A DNA stretch of 64,000 nucleotides from CAIVAT01 sp049317265 (GCA_049317265.1 JBMOIP010000018.1:16263-80262); one strand, 5' to 3'. Shown: positions 49,990-59,028, numbered from the stretch's first letter. Notes: generated from the letters alone by a model not told the origin. Program-made: numbers and translations.

Positions 49990-51771
49990 CTATTGGTAAT
50001 ATTTCTTATCGTTGATCTTTTTATCCAGGAGTTCGGATCCGGCCCCCTTTTTCTTAGCTTTCAGCCAATATTCCAGGGCTTTGGTAATATCGTTGAGTTT
50101 ATACAACACATCGCCGTAATGTTCCAGCACTTCAGCGCTTGGTTCCTCCTTGCCCTGCATGGCTTTTAATATCCATTCTGAAGCCTCCTGGTACTTCTCC
50201 TGCTTGAACAACACCCATCCGTACGTGTCAAGGAACGACACGTTCTCCGGGTCAAGTTTGACAGCCTGTTTCGCCATTTTCTCCGCCTTTTCAAGTTCCC
50301 TGCCATCCAGGGAGAGGTAATAGGCATAGTTGTTCAGCACATAACTATTGTCATCCTTCAGTTTGAGGGAACGTTCATAAGCCGTGAAGGCTTCTGCTTC
50401 ATTTTTCATGGCATGCAGGGCATCACCCTGGTACATATAGAACTGTGCTAGCAGTTCATTGTTGTCGACTACGAGGTTTGCCCCTGCAGCGAGTGATTTC
50501 AGGGCTTCTTTGTTTTTCTTTAACTGCATCTGTGCCAGCCCCAGGAAGAGGAATGGCAGGGGTTGTTCAGGAAAAAGTTCGGTGGCTTTTGTGCTGTACG
50601 TAAGAAGGTGGTCGTATTCACTCTCCTGCAGATCGAGTTGAAGGAGCTGTTCCCATACGGGATACCGGCTGCTGTCCAGCGACAGGACCTTGAGAAATAT
50701 CTCCCTGGCTTCCTTCGTCTTCTTATCCTGGACAAGCAGGTCGCCATAGATCGAATAGACTTTGGCATCTTTCGGATGAGTTTCGATCAGGATCTTTGAC
50801 AAGGTGAATGCCTGCTCTTTGAGGTCGTTGTAAATCTGGTTGACGGTATAAAAAGAGAGGAGTATGTTCACCTTTGTATCCACTTCAAGATTTGGGTTGG
50901 CAAATCCCAGTTTAAGCTCTTCAAACGCCTTCTCCTTATTTCCCGCCTTCCGGTAATAATCGGCCATCGACATGTGGATATAAGCATTATCGGGATCCAT
51001 CGCTGCAATTTTCTGATAGGTTTCCAGCGCTTTGTCGGGCATGTTGTTCGACATGTAAAACTCGGCAAGAATGGAGTAGTACCTCGGTTCTTCGGGGAAT
51101 GCTGCAATCAGTTTGCGAACCTCCTGCTCAGCTCCTTGCAGGTCATTCAGATGGAGATAAATCTTCTGTTTCTGAAGGGTAACCTCCTCTGAAACACCCG
51201 CTTTCTGATCAATCTGATTGTACACCCTGATGGCGTCGGTATATTTCTCAACCTGGAGGTAAAGGGCAGCAAGCTGGTAAAGATAGTCGAGGTTCCCCGG
51301 GTTTTTCTTCACAATGTTTTCGTAAATGCCTACCGCTTCTGCAAACTGTGAAGTTCCCAGGCACAGTTCAGCCAGGAAAAGCGAATACCAGATGTTGTCG
51401 GGGTCAATTTTACAGGCTATCCGGCACATTTTCAGGGCCTCATCGTAACTCTTCTGGTCAACGTCGAGCTTTGCCAGTTCAAAATAGGCGACCGGGTCCT
51501 CCGGATAACGGTTAATATACTGGCGGAAGAGGTCCTGGGCGCCCTTGACATTCCCTATAATCGCCTCTTTCTTTGCATTGATCAGCATCCCTGTGTTCCC
51601 CGGATTGGGAATAGCTGTCTCCTGGTGATTCTTTTTACCTTTTTTCTTCTCCTGTTTCTGCTGTTCAGGCGGGTTGCTCCGTAAACTTGCAACGACTTGA
51701 GCATTTATGCCGGTTTGCAGGAAAAATCCAAAAAGAAAAACAAAATATATAATAACGCTGGCTCTTCTCAT
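49990..51771 (-). CDS. Exported tetratricopeptide repeat protein
   Basis: A 593-residue protein with a signal peptide ending NA|Q and, after a Lys/Gln-rich linker, about 14 TPR units (~residues 55-590; for example PVAYFELAKLDVDQKSYDEA and AYIHMSMADYYRKAGNKEKA). TPR arrays bind partner proteins; this one sits in the periplasm, probably with an outer-membrane or cell-wall complex, in keeping with its neighbours. Its start is preceded by a short CGTAAAT tandem repeat. It lies downstream of dut in the same orientation. Confidence 0.88.
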   Translation of the reverse strand: MRRASVIIYFVFLFGFFLQTGINAQVVASLRSNPPEQQKQEKKKGKKNHQETAIPNPGNTGMLINAKKEAIIGNVKGAQDLFRQYINRYPEDPVAYFELAKLDVDQKSYDEALKMCRIACKIDPDNIWYSLFLAELCLGTSQFAEAVGIYENIVKKNPGNLDYLYQLAALYLQVEKYTDAIRVYNQIDQKAGVSEEVTLQKQKIYLHLNDLQGAEQEVRKLIAAFPEEPRYYSILAEFYMSNNMPDKALETYQKIAAMDPDNAYIHMSMADYYRKAGNKEKAFEELKLGFANPNLEVDTKVNILLSFYTVNQIYNDLKEQAFTLSKILIETHPKDAKVYSIYGDLLVQDKKTKEAREIFLKVLSLDSSRYPVWEQLLQLDLQESEYDHLLTYSTKATELFPEQPLPFLFLGLAQMQLKKNKEALKSLAAGANLVVDNNELLAQFYMYQGDALHAMKNEAEAFTAYERSLKLKDDNSYVLNNYAYYLSLDGRELEKAEKMAKQAVKLDPENVSFLDTYGWVLFKQEKYQEASEWILKAMQGKEEPSAEVLEHYGDVLYKLNDITKALEYWLKAKKKGAGSELLDKKINDKKYYQ

Positions 51772-51772
51772 T

Positions 51773-51801
51773 CGTAAATCGTAAATCGTAAAATCGTAAA
51801 T
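51773..51801. repeat. Four-unit CGTAAAT tandem repeat between dut and the TPR gene
   Basis: Three 7-bp units CGTAAAT and one CGTAAAAT fill almost the whole 35-nt spacer, directly before the TPR start codon. On the minus strand the unit reads ATTTACG. Confidence 0.8.
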
Positions 51802-51806
51802 TTCAT

Positions 51807-52241
51807 CTATCTTACTCCCGTATGACCAAACCCCCCGGCTCCTCTTGCTGTTTCAACCAGCTCATCCGCCTCCGTCCATTCGGCGGTTTCGTGGGCGGCA
51901 ATGACCATTTGAGCGATGCGCTCGCCATCGCAAATAACAAACTCCTCGTTCGATAAATTGACAAGGATTACCTTGATCTCCCCCCGGTAATCAGAGTCGA
52001 TGGTTCCGGGAGAATTCAGCAGCGTAATCCCCTTTTTAATTGCCAGTCCGCTTCGTGGCCTGATCTGGGCTTCATACCCCATCGGGATTTCAATAAAAAG
52101 CCCGGTCGGAACAAGTATCCGTTCCAGTGGCTTGAGGGTGATCTCGGCATCCAGGTTCGCACGCAGGTCCATACCCGCCGACGCGACCGTTTCATATGCA
52201 GGCAAAGGATGCCTGGAGTGGTTGACAATCCTGATCTTCAT
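51807..52241 (-). CDS. dut: dUTP diphosphatase
   Basis: A 144-residue trimeric dUTPase that hydrolyses dUTP to dUMP. Conserved motifs appear in order: AGMDLRA, RPRSGLAIKKG, NSPGTIDSDYRG, GERIAQMVI and the flexible C-terminal RGAGGFGHTG. The frame is open to 52583, but that extension overlaps the flippase gene; the true start is the ATG at 52241 directly before the conserved MKIRIVNHS. It lies 38 nt after the flippase stop, which suggests co-transcription. Confidence 0.95.
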   Translation of the reverse strand: MKIRIVNHSRHPLPAYETVASAGMDLRANLDAEITLKPLERILVPTGLFIEIPMGYEAQIRPRSGLAIKKGITLLNSPGTIDSDYRGEIKVILVNLSNEEFVICDGERIAQMVIAAHETAEWTEADELVETARGAGGFGHTGVR

Positions 52242-52279
52242 GATGGTAAGTAAGGCTGCAAAGGTAATAAAAATCTTGA

Positions 52280-53785
52280 TTACCGGGAGGAGGAAAGCCG
52301 GGGTCGTTCGACCAGGTATGCTGCACTGGCAAAAATCACCAGCAGCCCCGTGTGGAATGCGATTCTCAGGAACAGACTTCCGGGCACATAATATAAACTC
52401 AACGCATACAGAAGAATGGCGAAGCCAAGGTATCCAAAAAATTTCGCGAGGTTGTAATTCACCGGGAAAAAATGTTGTCCAACAAAGTACGACACCACCA
52501 TCATCACCCCGTAGCAGATGAATGTTGCCCAGGCCGAGCCCAGGTAGCCATGGATGAGGTGGTCTGGTCCCAATGGGATCCACCAGAAATTCAGGACCAG
52601 GGTGATTACTGCCCCGATAAGGGACAACCAGGCGCCCCAGATGGTCTTCTCTGTAAGCTTATACCAGATCGCAAGGTTGTAATAGATTCCCAGGAAGAGG
52701 TTTGCCATCATCAGGATGGGGATAACCCCTTTCCCCTCCCAATAGCTTTTTCCGATGAGGTAGCGAAGGATGAAATCGTCGAGATATACCATGGTGGCCA
52801 GGAAGATAAATGACACCACGATGACGAAATAGTCCATGATCTTTGCATATAATATCCTGGCGTCCTTCTCTTTTGCGGCTGCAAAAAAGAACGGTTCCGC
52901 TGCATACTTGTATGCCTGGATGAAAATGGTCATCAGTATGGAGATCTTGTAACAGGCGCTGTAAATACCCACCTGGTAAGTGGCAATATCCTTCGGAAGA
53001 AGATAGCGAAGTAAAAGCCTGTCAAATGTTTCATTCACAATGCCTGCCAATCCCGCAAACAGCAATGGAAAGGCATAGGCAAGCATTGCTTTCCGAAGCT
53101 TTGCATCAACTTTCCACTGCATTCCTGCAAACTCCGGGATCAATAAAATCAGGGTTAAGGCGCTGGCAACCAGGTTTGATATGAAAATGTACTCGATACC
53201 CCAGTCGGGGCGGTAAACAAGGCCGATAAATCCGTGCAGGAAACTCCACGACTCCTGTTTGAGCACATAGGGACAAAAAAGCAGGAAAAAGATGTTCAGG
53301 CCAAAATTGACAAGGATGTTGGCCAGGTTGACAATGACAAAACGGATGGCCCGGTTCTGTGCCCTCAGGCGTGCAAACGGGATCTTGGAAAGAGCATCCA
53401 GACCCAGGAACCATACAAACCACAGCACATATTCCGGATGGGATGCGTAATCCATCAGGCTGGCAATGGGTTGTGCAAAAACGGTGGCCAGGAAGAGGAA
53501 TATACCTGTCGAAAACAGCAGGGTGATCACCGCAGTGCTGAATACCTTGTTCTTATTGTTATCCCCCTCATTTTTGTTGAAAAAAAAGAATGTCGTTTCC
53601 ATACCGTATGTCAGTACGACTACCAGGAAAGCAGCATACGCGTAAAAAACACTCACTGTTCCATAATCCCCTGGCAAAAATATGCGGGTGTAAAGGGGAA
53701 CCAGCAAATACCCGAGTACCCGCCCAAGGATGCTCGACAGGCCATAAACTGCTGTTTGTCCGGCAAGTTTTTTCAATGCATTCAT
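52280..53785 (-). CDS. Polysaccharide flippase (MOP/MATE-like, Wzx-type)
   Basis: A 501-residue membrane protein with ~14 membrane segments, typical length for oligosaccharide-lipid flippases. The N-terminus (LKKLAGQTAVYGLSSILGR) is characteristic of the family. It probably moves undecaprenyl-linked sugar units across the inner membrane. The ATG at 53785 is preferred to a GTG at 53824 because a -7 box (TATATTTG on minus, 53791-53798) lies only 5 nt upstream, implying a leaderless or nearly leaderless transcript. It heads the minus-strand cluster with dut, the TPR protein, DUF4292 and the EnvC-like gene. Confidence 0.9.
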   Translation of the reverse strand: MNALKKLAGQTAVYGLSSILGRVLGYLLVPLYTRIFLPGDYGTVSVFYAYAAFLVVVLTYGMETTFFFFNKNEGDNNKNKVFSTAVITLLFSTGIFLFLATVFAQPIASLMDYASHPEYVLWFVWFLGLDALSKIPFARLRAQNRAIRFVIVNLANILVNFGLNIFFLLFCPYVLKQESWSFLHGFIGLVYRPDWGIEYIFISNLVASALTLILLIPEFAGMQWKVDAKLRKAMLAYAFPLLFAGLAGIVNETFDRLLLRYLLPKDIATYQVGIYSACYKISILMTIFIQAYKYAAEPFFFAAAKEKDARILYAKIMDYFVIVVSFIFLATMVYLDDFILRYLIGKSYWEGKGVIPILMMANLFLGIYYNLAIWYKLTEKTIWGAWLSLIGAVITLVLNFWWIPLGPDHLIHGYLGSAWATFICYGVMMVVSYFVGQHFFPVNYNLAKFFGYLGFAILLYALSLYYVPGSLFLRIAFHTGLLVIFASAAYLVERPRLSSSR

Positions 53786-53790
53786 CACAA

Positions 53791-53798
53791 CAAATATA
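53791..53798 (-). promoter_or_regulatory. -7 promoter element of the flippase cluster
   Basis: Minus strand TATATTTG, exact consensus, 5 nt before the start codon; it is divergent from the rnhA promoter 38 nt away. Confidence 0.5.
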
Positions 53799-53836
53799 TC
53801 TATTTTCCGGTTGTTTGCCAACACCCTCTAAAAATG

Positions 53837-53844
53837 TATTTTTG
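53837..53844 (+). promoter_or_regulatory. -7 promoter element of rnhA
   Basis: TATTTTTG, exact TAnnTTTG match, 16 nt before the ATG at 53861; it overlaps the only upstream in-frame ATG (53834), supporting 53861. Confidence 0.5.
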
Positions 53845-53860
53845 CAGGATATTCAAAGCA

Positions 53861-54493
53861 ATGCCGAAAAACAAAGCATACGTGGTGTGGCAGGGGAAAA
53901 AGCCAGGGATCTATCACAGCTGGAACGACTGCAAAAAGCAGGTGGATGGATTCAATGGCGCCGTTTACAAAGGGTTTCCTACACTGGAGATGGCACAAAG
54001 CGCCATGAACGACCACCCCGGCAAATACATGAATAAAGGGCAGTCCGCACCGAAAAAGGTTATCTGTTCAAATCCGCTGGTCGGCCTCCCCATCCCCGAC
54101 AGCATCTCCTCCGATGCCGCCTGTGCCGGAAACCCCGGCATTCTCGAGTACCGCGGCGTAGATACCAAATCAGGCGCCGAACTCTTTCATATGGGCCCCT
54201 TCCCTGAAGGCACTGTGAACCTCGGAGAGTTCCTCGGCATCGTGCATGCACTGGCATACCTGAAACAGCGGAACTGCGACTGGCCGGTCTATTCCGATTC
54301 GCGCACCGCCATAGCATGGGTCCGGAAAAAAGCCATCAACACCAACCTGGTGATCTCACCCAAAAATAAAAGCCTTTTCGACCTGGTGGAACGGGCGCTG
54401 AAATGGCTGCATGAGAACAAATGGCCCAATAAAATCCTTAAATGGGAGACTGAATTCTGGGGAGAAATCCCCGCCGATTTCGGCAGAAAGTGA
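53861..54493 (+). CDS. rnhA: Ribonuclease H with N-terminal viroplasmin (hybrid-binding) domain
   Basis: A 210-residue protein. Residues ~5-50 are a viroplasmin/hybrid-binding domain (YVVWQGKKPGIYHSWNDCKKQV, FKG-type ending), which grips RNA-DNA hybrids. Residues ~75-210 are an RNase HI domain with D (SSDAACAGNPG), E (NLGEFLGI), D (YSDSRTA) and a C-terminal D (ADFGRK), so the catalytic carboxylates are intact. It removes RNA from RNA-DNA hybrids in the cytoplasm. It converges end to end with yraN without a gap. Confidence 0.93.
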   Translation: MPKNKAYVVWQGKKPGIYHSWNDCKKQVDGFNGAVYKGFPTLEMAQSAMNDHPGKYMNKGQSAPKKVICSNPLVGLPIPDSISSDAACAGNPGILEYRGVDTKSGAELFHMGPFPEGTVNLGEFLGIVHALAYLKQRNCDWPVYSDSRTAIAWVRKKAINTNLVISPKNKSLFDLVERALKWLHENKWPNKILKWETEFWGEIPADFGRK

Positions 54494-54859
54494 TCAGGAC
54501 CTGGTTGCATAGAACGCATCCACAATGTGGTTGACGCTCTCTGCCCCCGGTGTGATCAGGATGGAGATAATGTCAAACCGCACTTCACCCGACTGTCTTT
54601 TGTAATTCATATAAGCATTCGCAGCACGCACCAGGATCCGCTGCTTGCTTTTTGTCACCGCTGTTTCCGGCTCGGCAAAATAGTTGGATGTGCGGGTCTT
54701 CACCTCCACGATCACCACAAAATTACCATCCCGGGCAATGATGTCGATCTCCTCCCGGCCAAAACGCCAGTTGCGCTCAAGGATCCTGTAGCCTTTGCCC
54801 TCGAGACAGTCCACGGCAATTTGTTCGCCGGCTTTTCCTAATTGAATGTGGTCTTTCAA
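54494..54859 (-). CDS. YraN/UPF0102 family endonuclease-like protein
   Basis: A 121-residue protein of the YraN family, normal length. It has the nuclease-like core GREEIDIIARDGNFVVIVEVKTR (E, D and ExK positions of the restriction-endonuclease fold). The start is a TTG at 54859. The function is unknown; the family resembles Holliday junction resolvases. The stop is adjacent to that of rnhA on the other strand. Confidence 0.9.
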   Translation of the reverse strand: MKDHIQLGKAGEQIAVDCLEGKGYRILERNWRFGREEIDIIARDGNFVVIVEVKTRTSNYFAEPETAVTKSKQRILVRAANAYMNYKRQSGEVRFDIISILITPGAESVNHIVDAFYATRS

Positions 54860-54934
54860 ATGGACAAGATTGAAGAAGTTATTAATACTTGCATCGTGTC
54901 ATTGTGGTTTCCTGGTGCTCATGGTGGGTTTTTT

Positions 54935-54970
54935 AACCACAAAGGCACAAAGGGTTACACAAAGAACACA
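54935..54970. repeat. CACAAAG-type short intergenic repeat
   Basis: The spacer between yraN and the S66 gene contains AACCACAAAGGCACAAAG followed by GGTTACACAAAG, three CACAAAG units with short spacers. I recall near-identical AACCACAAAGGCACAAAG strings between genes in many environmental Bacteroidota; this cannot be checked here. Confidence 0.65.
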
Positions 54971-55022
54971 ATGGAGTATTCAGAATGTTTAATCGGAGAA
55001 AACGGGAAAGGTAATGGGGTTG

Positions 55023-55922
55023 TTAATAAAATGAGAGTTCAACCTCCCTGCCGACCATGAAATGGACCTCCCTGCCCAGAAGAAGGGCAAGGTTATTATC
55101 CTGGTGACCTGCCGGAAAATCATAACAGACAGGAAATTTATAATCCTTCACGGCATCGGCAACGATTTCGCAGGCGCTCTTTCCAAAGGCAATACTGTTG
55201 TCGTTCATCCTTGTCATCCCGCCAACAACCAGGCCCTTCAGTTTCTCCAGTTTCCCGGCCCGCCTGAGGTTCATCATCATCCGGTCGATATGGTACAGGT
55301 ACTCATCCACATCTTCAAGGAAAAGGATCTTCCCGGCAGTATCCATCTCTGAGCCAGATCCCATCAGGCTGCACAGGATGGATAAATTTCCTCCCACCAG
55401 TAGGCCATCAGCAACCCCCTCACGTGAAGGTCCGGATTTGGGGAAAGTATAAACCAGCCCATTTCCAAAAAGCGCATTCACCATGGTCTCTGCGGGTTCG
55501 CCATGACCACCCTCTTTGATGTTGACCGGCATCGTTGCATGGATGGTCTCGATTCCAAATTGCCGGTGTATATGCGAATGGAGCACGGTTACATCGCTGT
55601 ACCCAACAATCCATTTGGGCCGTTCACGAAATGCGGTAAAATCAAGGTTGTCGATAATCCTCACCGTGCCGTATCCCCCCCGGGAACAGATAATGGCCCT
55701 GATCTGGTCATCATCCAGCATGTGCTGAAAATCCCTGCACCGTTGAATGTCTGTGCCGGCAAACTGGTGGTTCCTGCTGAAAACATAGCTTCCAAGCACC
55801 ACTTCAAGGTCGTTTCGCTGAAAAAATTTGATGGCCGGGTGAACCTCTTCAAAGGTTATACTCCGTGCCGGGGAGACAATGGCGATCTTATCGCCCTTTT
55901 TAAGATAGGCTGGCCTGATCAT
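55023..55922 (-). CDS. LD-carboxypeptidase, S66 family
   Basis: A 299-residue cytoplasmic serine peptidase that removes D-Ala from murein tetrapeptides during recycling. The nucleophile Ser is in VGYSDVT (~residue 107), and the Glu and His partners fit FLEDVDEYLYHIDRM and PAGHQ near the C-terminus. SRGGYGTVRIID is the conserved block before the nucleophile. A -7 box (TACTTTTG on minus, 55927-55934) sits only 4 nt before the ATG at 55922, so the transcript would be leaderless or nearly so. Confidence 0.9.
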   Translation of the reverse strand: MIRPAYLKKGDKIAIVSPARSITFEEVHPAIKFFQRNDLEVVLGSYVFSRNHQFAGTDIQRCRDFQHMLDDDQIRAIICSRGGYGTVRIIDNLDFTAFRERPKWIVGYSDVTVLHSHIHRQFGIETIHATMPVNIKEGGHGEPAETMVNALFGNGLVYTFPKSGPSREGVADGLLVGGNLSILCSLMGSGSEMDTAGKILFLEDVDEYLYHIDRMMMNLRRAGKLEKLKGLVVGGMTRMNDNSIAFGKSACEIVADAVKDYKFPVCYDFPAGHQDNNLALLLGREVHFMVGREVELSFY

Positions 55923-55926
55923 GGCC

Positions 55927-55934
55927 CAAAAGTA
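55927..55934 (-). promoter_or_regulatory. -7 promoter element of the S66 peptidase gene (leaderless)
   Basis: Minus strand TACTTTTG, exact consensus, separated by four bases from the start codon. Confidence 0.5.
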
Positions 55935-55964
55935 ACTAAAAAGTAGATTCCCGGAAGGGCGCTA

Positions 55965-56843
55965 CTAAAAAAGAGTAAGCTGAACCACCTCGGCAGAGTG
56001 TTCGACGGATGGTACACGGATGCCAGGAATGCCGTATTGACGCTGCAACTCAGATTTCAGCGTCCTGATCGTTTCCCAGTATGCATGACTCAATTCCGGT
56101 CCTTTGTAGAGTTCGCGATATGAAGGTACCAGGAGTGGAAACTGCGCCTCCAGGAAACGGAAAAACTTCTGTTTCGTGCTTCCCAGGAGATTCAGCGGCC
56201 AGGCTGAAAGACCTTCAGCCTTTGCCTCTTTGGCCCTCCGGTAGATACCCTCCAGGTTTTCCCGGTCATCTGTAATCAGCGGCAGGACAGGCGTCAGCAT
56301 GACATTGGTGATGCATCCCGCCTCCCTGCACTGTTCCAGAACCCTGAAGCGCTCTTCTGCAGGCGCCGCGCCGGGTTCAATGATCTTGCGCAACTCCTCA
56401 TCCATCATGGTGATGCTTGCCGAAACATAGACGGATGTCACCTTTGCCAGTTCAGCGATCAGGTCGAGGTCACGAAGTATCAGGGAGGATTTGGTGGTGA
56501 TCACCACCGGGTTCTTATGCCTGATGAGGACTTTCCATACATCTGGCATGATCTTTCTTTCCGCCTCTGCCGGCTGATAAGCATCGGTAACCCCGGAAAG
56601 GTTGATACGTGCATGTTTCCACTTTCTGCGCGACAGTTCCCGGTCAAGCACCCCGGCAACATTGACCTTCGCGTAAATTTCATGGAAAAAATTCCCGGCG
56701 CCCAGGTAATCGTGCGAATATTGTGCAAAGCAGTAACGACAGCCATGGCTGCATCCCCGATAGATGTTCACGTCCCAGTTGCAGGGCATCTCCTTTTCAT
56801 GATAATGGAGCGCCGATTTTATGGTGATTTCGCGTAGCTGCAT
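55965..56843 (-). CDS. Radical SAM protein, SPL/Rv2578c-like
   Basis: A 292-residue radical SAM enzyme. The cluster-binding motif is CSHGCRYC (CxxxCxxC) in NIYRGCSHGCRYCFAQYSH at ~residues 27-45. The spore-photoproduct-lyase-like subgroup is suggested by YRGC at the front, HDYLGAG after it and the VRIPSVEHS-type end. Substrates of these stand-alone proteins are unknown; nucleic-acid modification is a guess. It is separated from the S66 gene by 42 nt on the same strand and lies divergent to metG. Confidence 0.88.
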   Translation of the reverse strand: MQLREITIKSALHYHEKEMPCNWDVNIYRGCSHGCRYCFAQYSHDYLGAGNFFHEIYAKVNVAGVLDRELSRRKWKHARINLSGVTDAYQPAEAERKIMPDVWKVLIRHKNPVVITTKSSLILRDLDLIAELAKVTSVYVSASITMMDEELRKIIEPGAAPAEERFRVLEQCREAGCITNVMLTPVLPLITDDRENLEGIYRRAKEAKAEGLSAWPLNLLGSTKQKFFRFLEAQFPLLVPSYRELYKGPELSHAYWETIRTLKSELQRQYGIPGIRVPSVEHSAEVVQLTLF

Positions 56844-56906
56844 GATTAAAATCTGGTCAATAAGGGAAAAGCAAGATACACATTTCCTCCATTTTTCTTT
56901 ATTCCT

Positions 56907-56914
56907 TATCTTTG
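56907..56914 (+). promoter_or_regulatory. -7 promoter element of metG
   Basis: TATCTTTG, exact TAnnTTTG match, 36 nt before the ATG at 56951; the longer in-frame start at 56912 would overlap it and is rejected. Confidence 0.55.
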
Positions 56915-56950
56915 CCCCTTATTTTTAGCCAATTCACAGAGCCATCCCCC

Positions 56951-58999
56951 ATGAGCGACAAACCTTTTAAACGATATACCGTTACTTCCGCCCTGCCCTA
57001 TGCCAACGGACCCATTCACATCGGACACCTTGCCGGGGTTTATGTTCCGGCAGATATCTATGTGAGGTTCCTGCGGATGAACGAGGAGGAGGTCATTTTC
57101 ATCGGGGGGTCAGACGAACACGGTGTTCCCATTACCATCAAGGCATTGCAGCAAGGTGTCTCCCCCCAGGATATTGTGGATAAATATCATGGGATCATCA
57201 AAAAGTCATTTGAGGATTTTGGAATCTCCTTCGATATATATTCGCGGACTTCAAATCCAACGCATCATGAAACAGCCTCTGCCTTCTTCCGCAAGATGTA
57301 TGACGCAGGACAGTTTATCGAAAAGGTTTCGGAGCAGTATTACGACGAAGCCACCAGCCAGTTCCTGGCCGACCGGTATATCACCGGAACCTGCCCCCAC
57401 TGTGGTTATGAGAAGGCCTATGGCGACCAGTGCGAGAAGTGCGGAACCACCTTGAATGCCACCGACCTGATCGAGCCAAAATCGGTGCTCAGCGGAAATA
57501 AACCCATGTTACGGGAAACACGGCATTGGTTCCTTCCGCTTGATCAATATGAGCCCTGGCTGCGCGAATGGATCCTTGAAGGCCACAAGGATGACTGGAA
57601 AATCAATGTTTACGGGCAGTGCAAGTCGTGGATCGACCAGGGGTTGCAGCCGCGCGCCGTTACGCGCGACCTCGACTGGGGCGTGAAAGTCCCCGTGGAT
57701 GGCGCTGATGGAAAGGTTCTTTATGTGTGGTTTGATGCACCCATCGGTTATATCTCCGCCACCAGGGAGCTGACACCGGATTGGGAAAAGTACTGGAAAG
57801 ATCCGGAGACCAAACTCGTCCATTTTATCGGCAAAGACAACATCGTATTCCACTGCATCATCTTCCCGGCGATGTTGAAAGCGGAAGGAACCTATATTCT
57901 TCCCGACAATGTCCCTGCCAATGAATTCCTCAACCTGGAAGGTGATAAAATATCCACCTCCCGGAACTGGGCTGTTTGGCTGCATGAGTACCTTGAGGCC
58001 TTTCCCGGCAAACAGGATGTGCTGAGGTATGTCCTTACCTCCGCCGCACCGGAAACCAAAGACAACGACTTCACCTGGAAGGACTTCCAGACGAGGAACA
58101 ACAGCGAACTGGTCGCCATCCTCGGGAATTTCGTGAACCGCACCATTGTATTGACGCACAAGCATTTCGAAGGAAGGGTTCCGGAAGCGGCAAGTTATAC
58201 CGATCCTGACAATGCCACCCTGGGAGAAATGCACCAGTTCCCGGGCCGCATCGCAGCCAGCATTCACAACTACCGTTTCCGCGAAGCGCTGGCCGACATG
58301 ATGAACCTCGCCCGTTTGGGCAACAAGTACCTTACCGAAAACGAACCATGGAAGGTTTTCAAAACGGATCCGGTGCGGGTAGGGACGGTACTGAACATCT
58401 CCCTGCAGATCTGTGCACAGCTTACCATTATCGCCGAACCTTTCCTGCCATTTTCAGCGGCAAAAATCAGGAAGACCCTGAACCTGCCCTCGTTCAAATG
58501 GAAAGATGCCGGTTTGTTGAACTGGCTCTCTGCTGGCCACCAGCTTGACCAGCCTGAATTGCTTTTTGAGCTGATCGAAGATGCTGCCATCCAGGCCCAG
58601 GTGCAAAAACTCCTCGACACCAAGCTGGCCAATGAGGCGGCACAGGCCATCACCACAGTGAAGCCGGTAAGGGAGCCCGTGGGTTTCGAAGATTTCTCCA
58701 AAATGGATATCCGCACAGGAACCATCCTCGAGGCGGAGAAAGTTGCCAAAACCGACAAACTCCTGAAGCTGAAAATCGATACCGGCCTCGATCAGCGCAC
58801 CGTGGTTTCAGGGATTGCCAAATACTTCACCCCTGAAGAACTCATCGGCAAGCGCGTCAGCATCCTGGTGAACCTGCTCCCGCGCAAGCTCAAGGGCATC
58901 GAATCACAGGGCATGATCCTGATGGCCGAAAACCCCGACGGCACCCTGTTCTTTGTCACTCCCGGCGAAGGAGCGGTGAATGGGGCTGATATCAAATAA
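56951..58999 (+). CDS. metG: Methionyl-tRNA synthetase with C-terminal tRNA-binding domain
   Basis: A 682-residue class I synthetase that charges tRNA-Met. The HIGH signature is HIGH at residues 23-26, and the KMSKS-type loop reads GDKISTSRNW. A zinc-binding knuckle with four Cys is present (CPHCG ... CEKCG). After the anticodon-binding helical domain comes a C-terminal EMAPII-like tRNA-binding domain (~residues 575-682; DFSKMDIRTG, LLPRKLKGIESQGMIL) that promotes dimerisation. All signature parts are intact. The tRNA-Arg gene follows 29 nt after the stop. Confidence 0.97.
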   Translation: MSDKPFKRYTVTSALPYANGPIHIGHLAGVYVPADIYVRFLRMNEEEVIFIGGSDEHGVPITIKALQQGVSPQDIVDKYHGIIKKSFEDFGISFDIYSRTSNPTHHETASAFFRKMYDAGQFIEKVSEQYYDEATSQFLADRYITGTCPHCGYEKAYGDQCEKCGTTLNATDLIEPKSVLSGNKPMLRETRHWFLPLDQYEPWLREWILEGHKDDWKINVYGQCKSWIDQGLQPRAVTRDLDWGVKVPVDGADGKVLYVWFDAPIGYISATRELTPDWEKYWKDPETKLVHFIGKDNIVFHCIIFPAMLKAEGTYILPDNVPANEFLNLEGDKISTSRNWAVWLHEYLEAFPGKQDVLRYVLTSAAPETKDNDFTWKDFQTRNNSELVAILGNFVNRTIVLTHKHFEGRVPEAASYTDPDNATLGEMHQFPGRIAASIHNYRFREALADMMNLARLGNKYLTENEPWKVFKTDPVRVGTVLNISLQICAQLTIIAEPFLPFSAAKIRKTLNLPSFKWKDAGLLNWLSAGHQLDQPELLFELIEDAAIQAQVQKLLDTKLANEAAQAITTVKPVREPVGFEDFSKMDIRTGTILEAEKVAKTDKLLKLKIDTGLDQRTVVSGIAKYFTPEELIGKRVSILVNLLPRKLKGIESQGMILMAENPDGTLFFVTPGEGAVNGADIK

Positions 59000-59005
59000 A
59001 AGTAT

Positions 59006-59013
59006 TATTTTTG
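59006..59013 (+). promoter_or_regulatory. -7-like element before tRNA-Arg
   Basis: TATTTTTG, exact TAnnTTTG match, 15 nt before the tRNA 5' end and 6 nt after the metG stop codon. Confidence 0.45.
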
Positions 59014-59028
59014 CAAAAAATTTAGCCC

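Noticed and set aside
52242..52583. N-terminal extension of dUTPase
   Set aside because: The extension overlaps the flippase gene and is not dUTPase-like; homology starts at the ATG at 52241.
53234..53860. Long upstream extension of the RNase H frame
   Set aside because: It lies antisense to the flippase gene; the viroplasmin domain begins at 53861 right after a promoter box.
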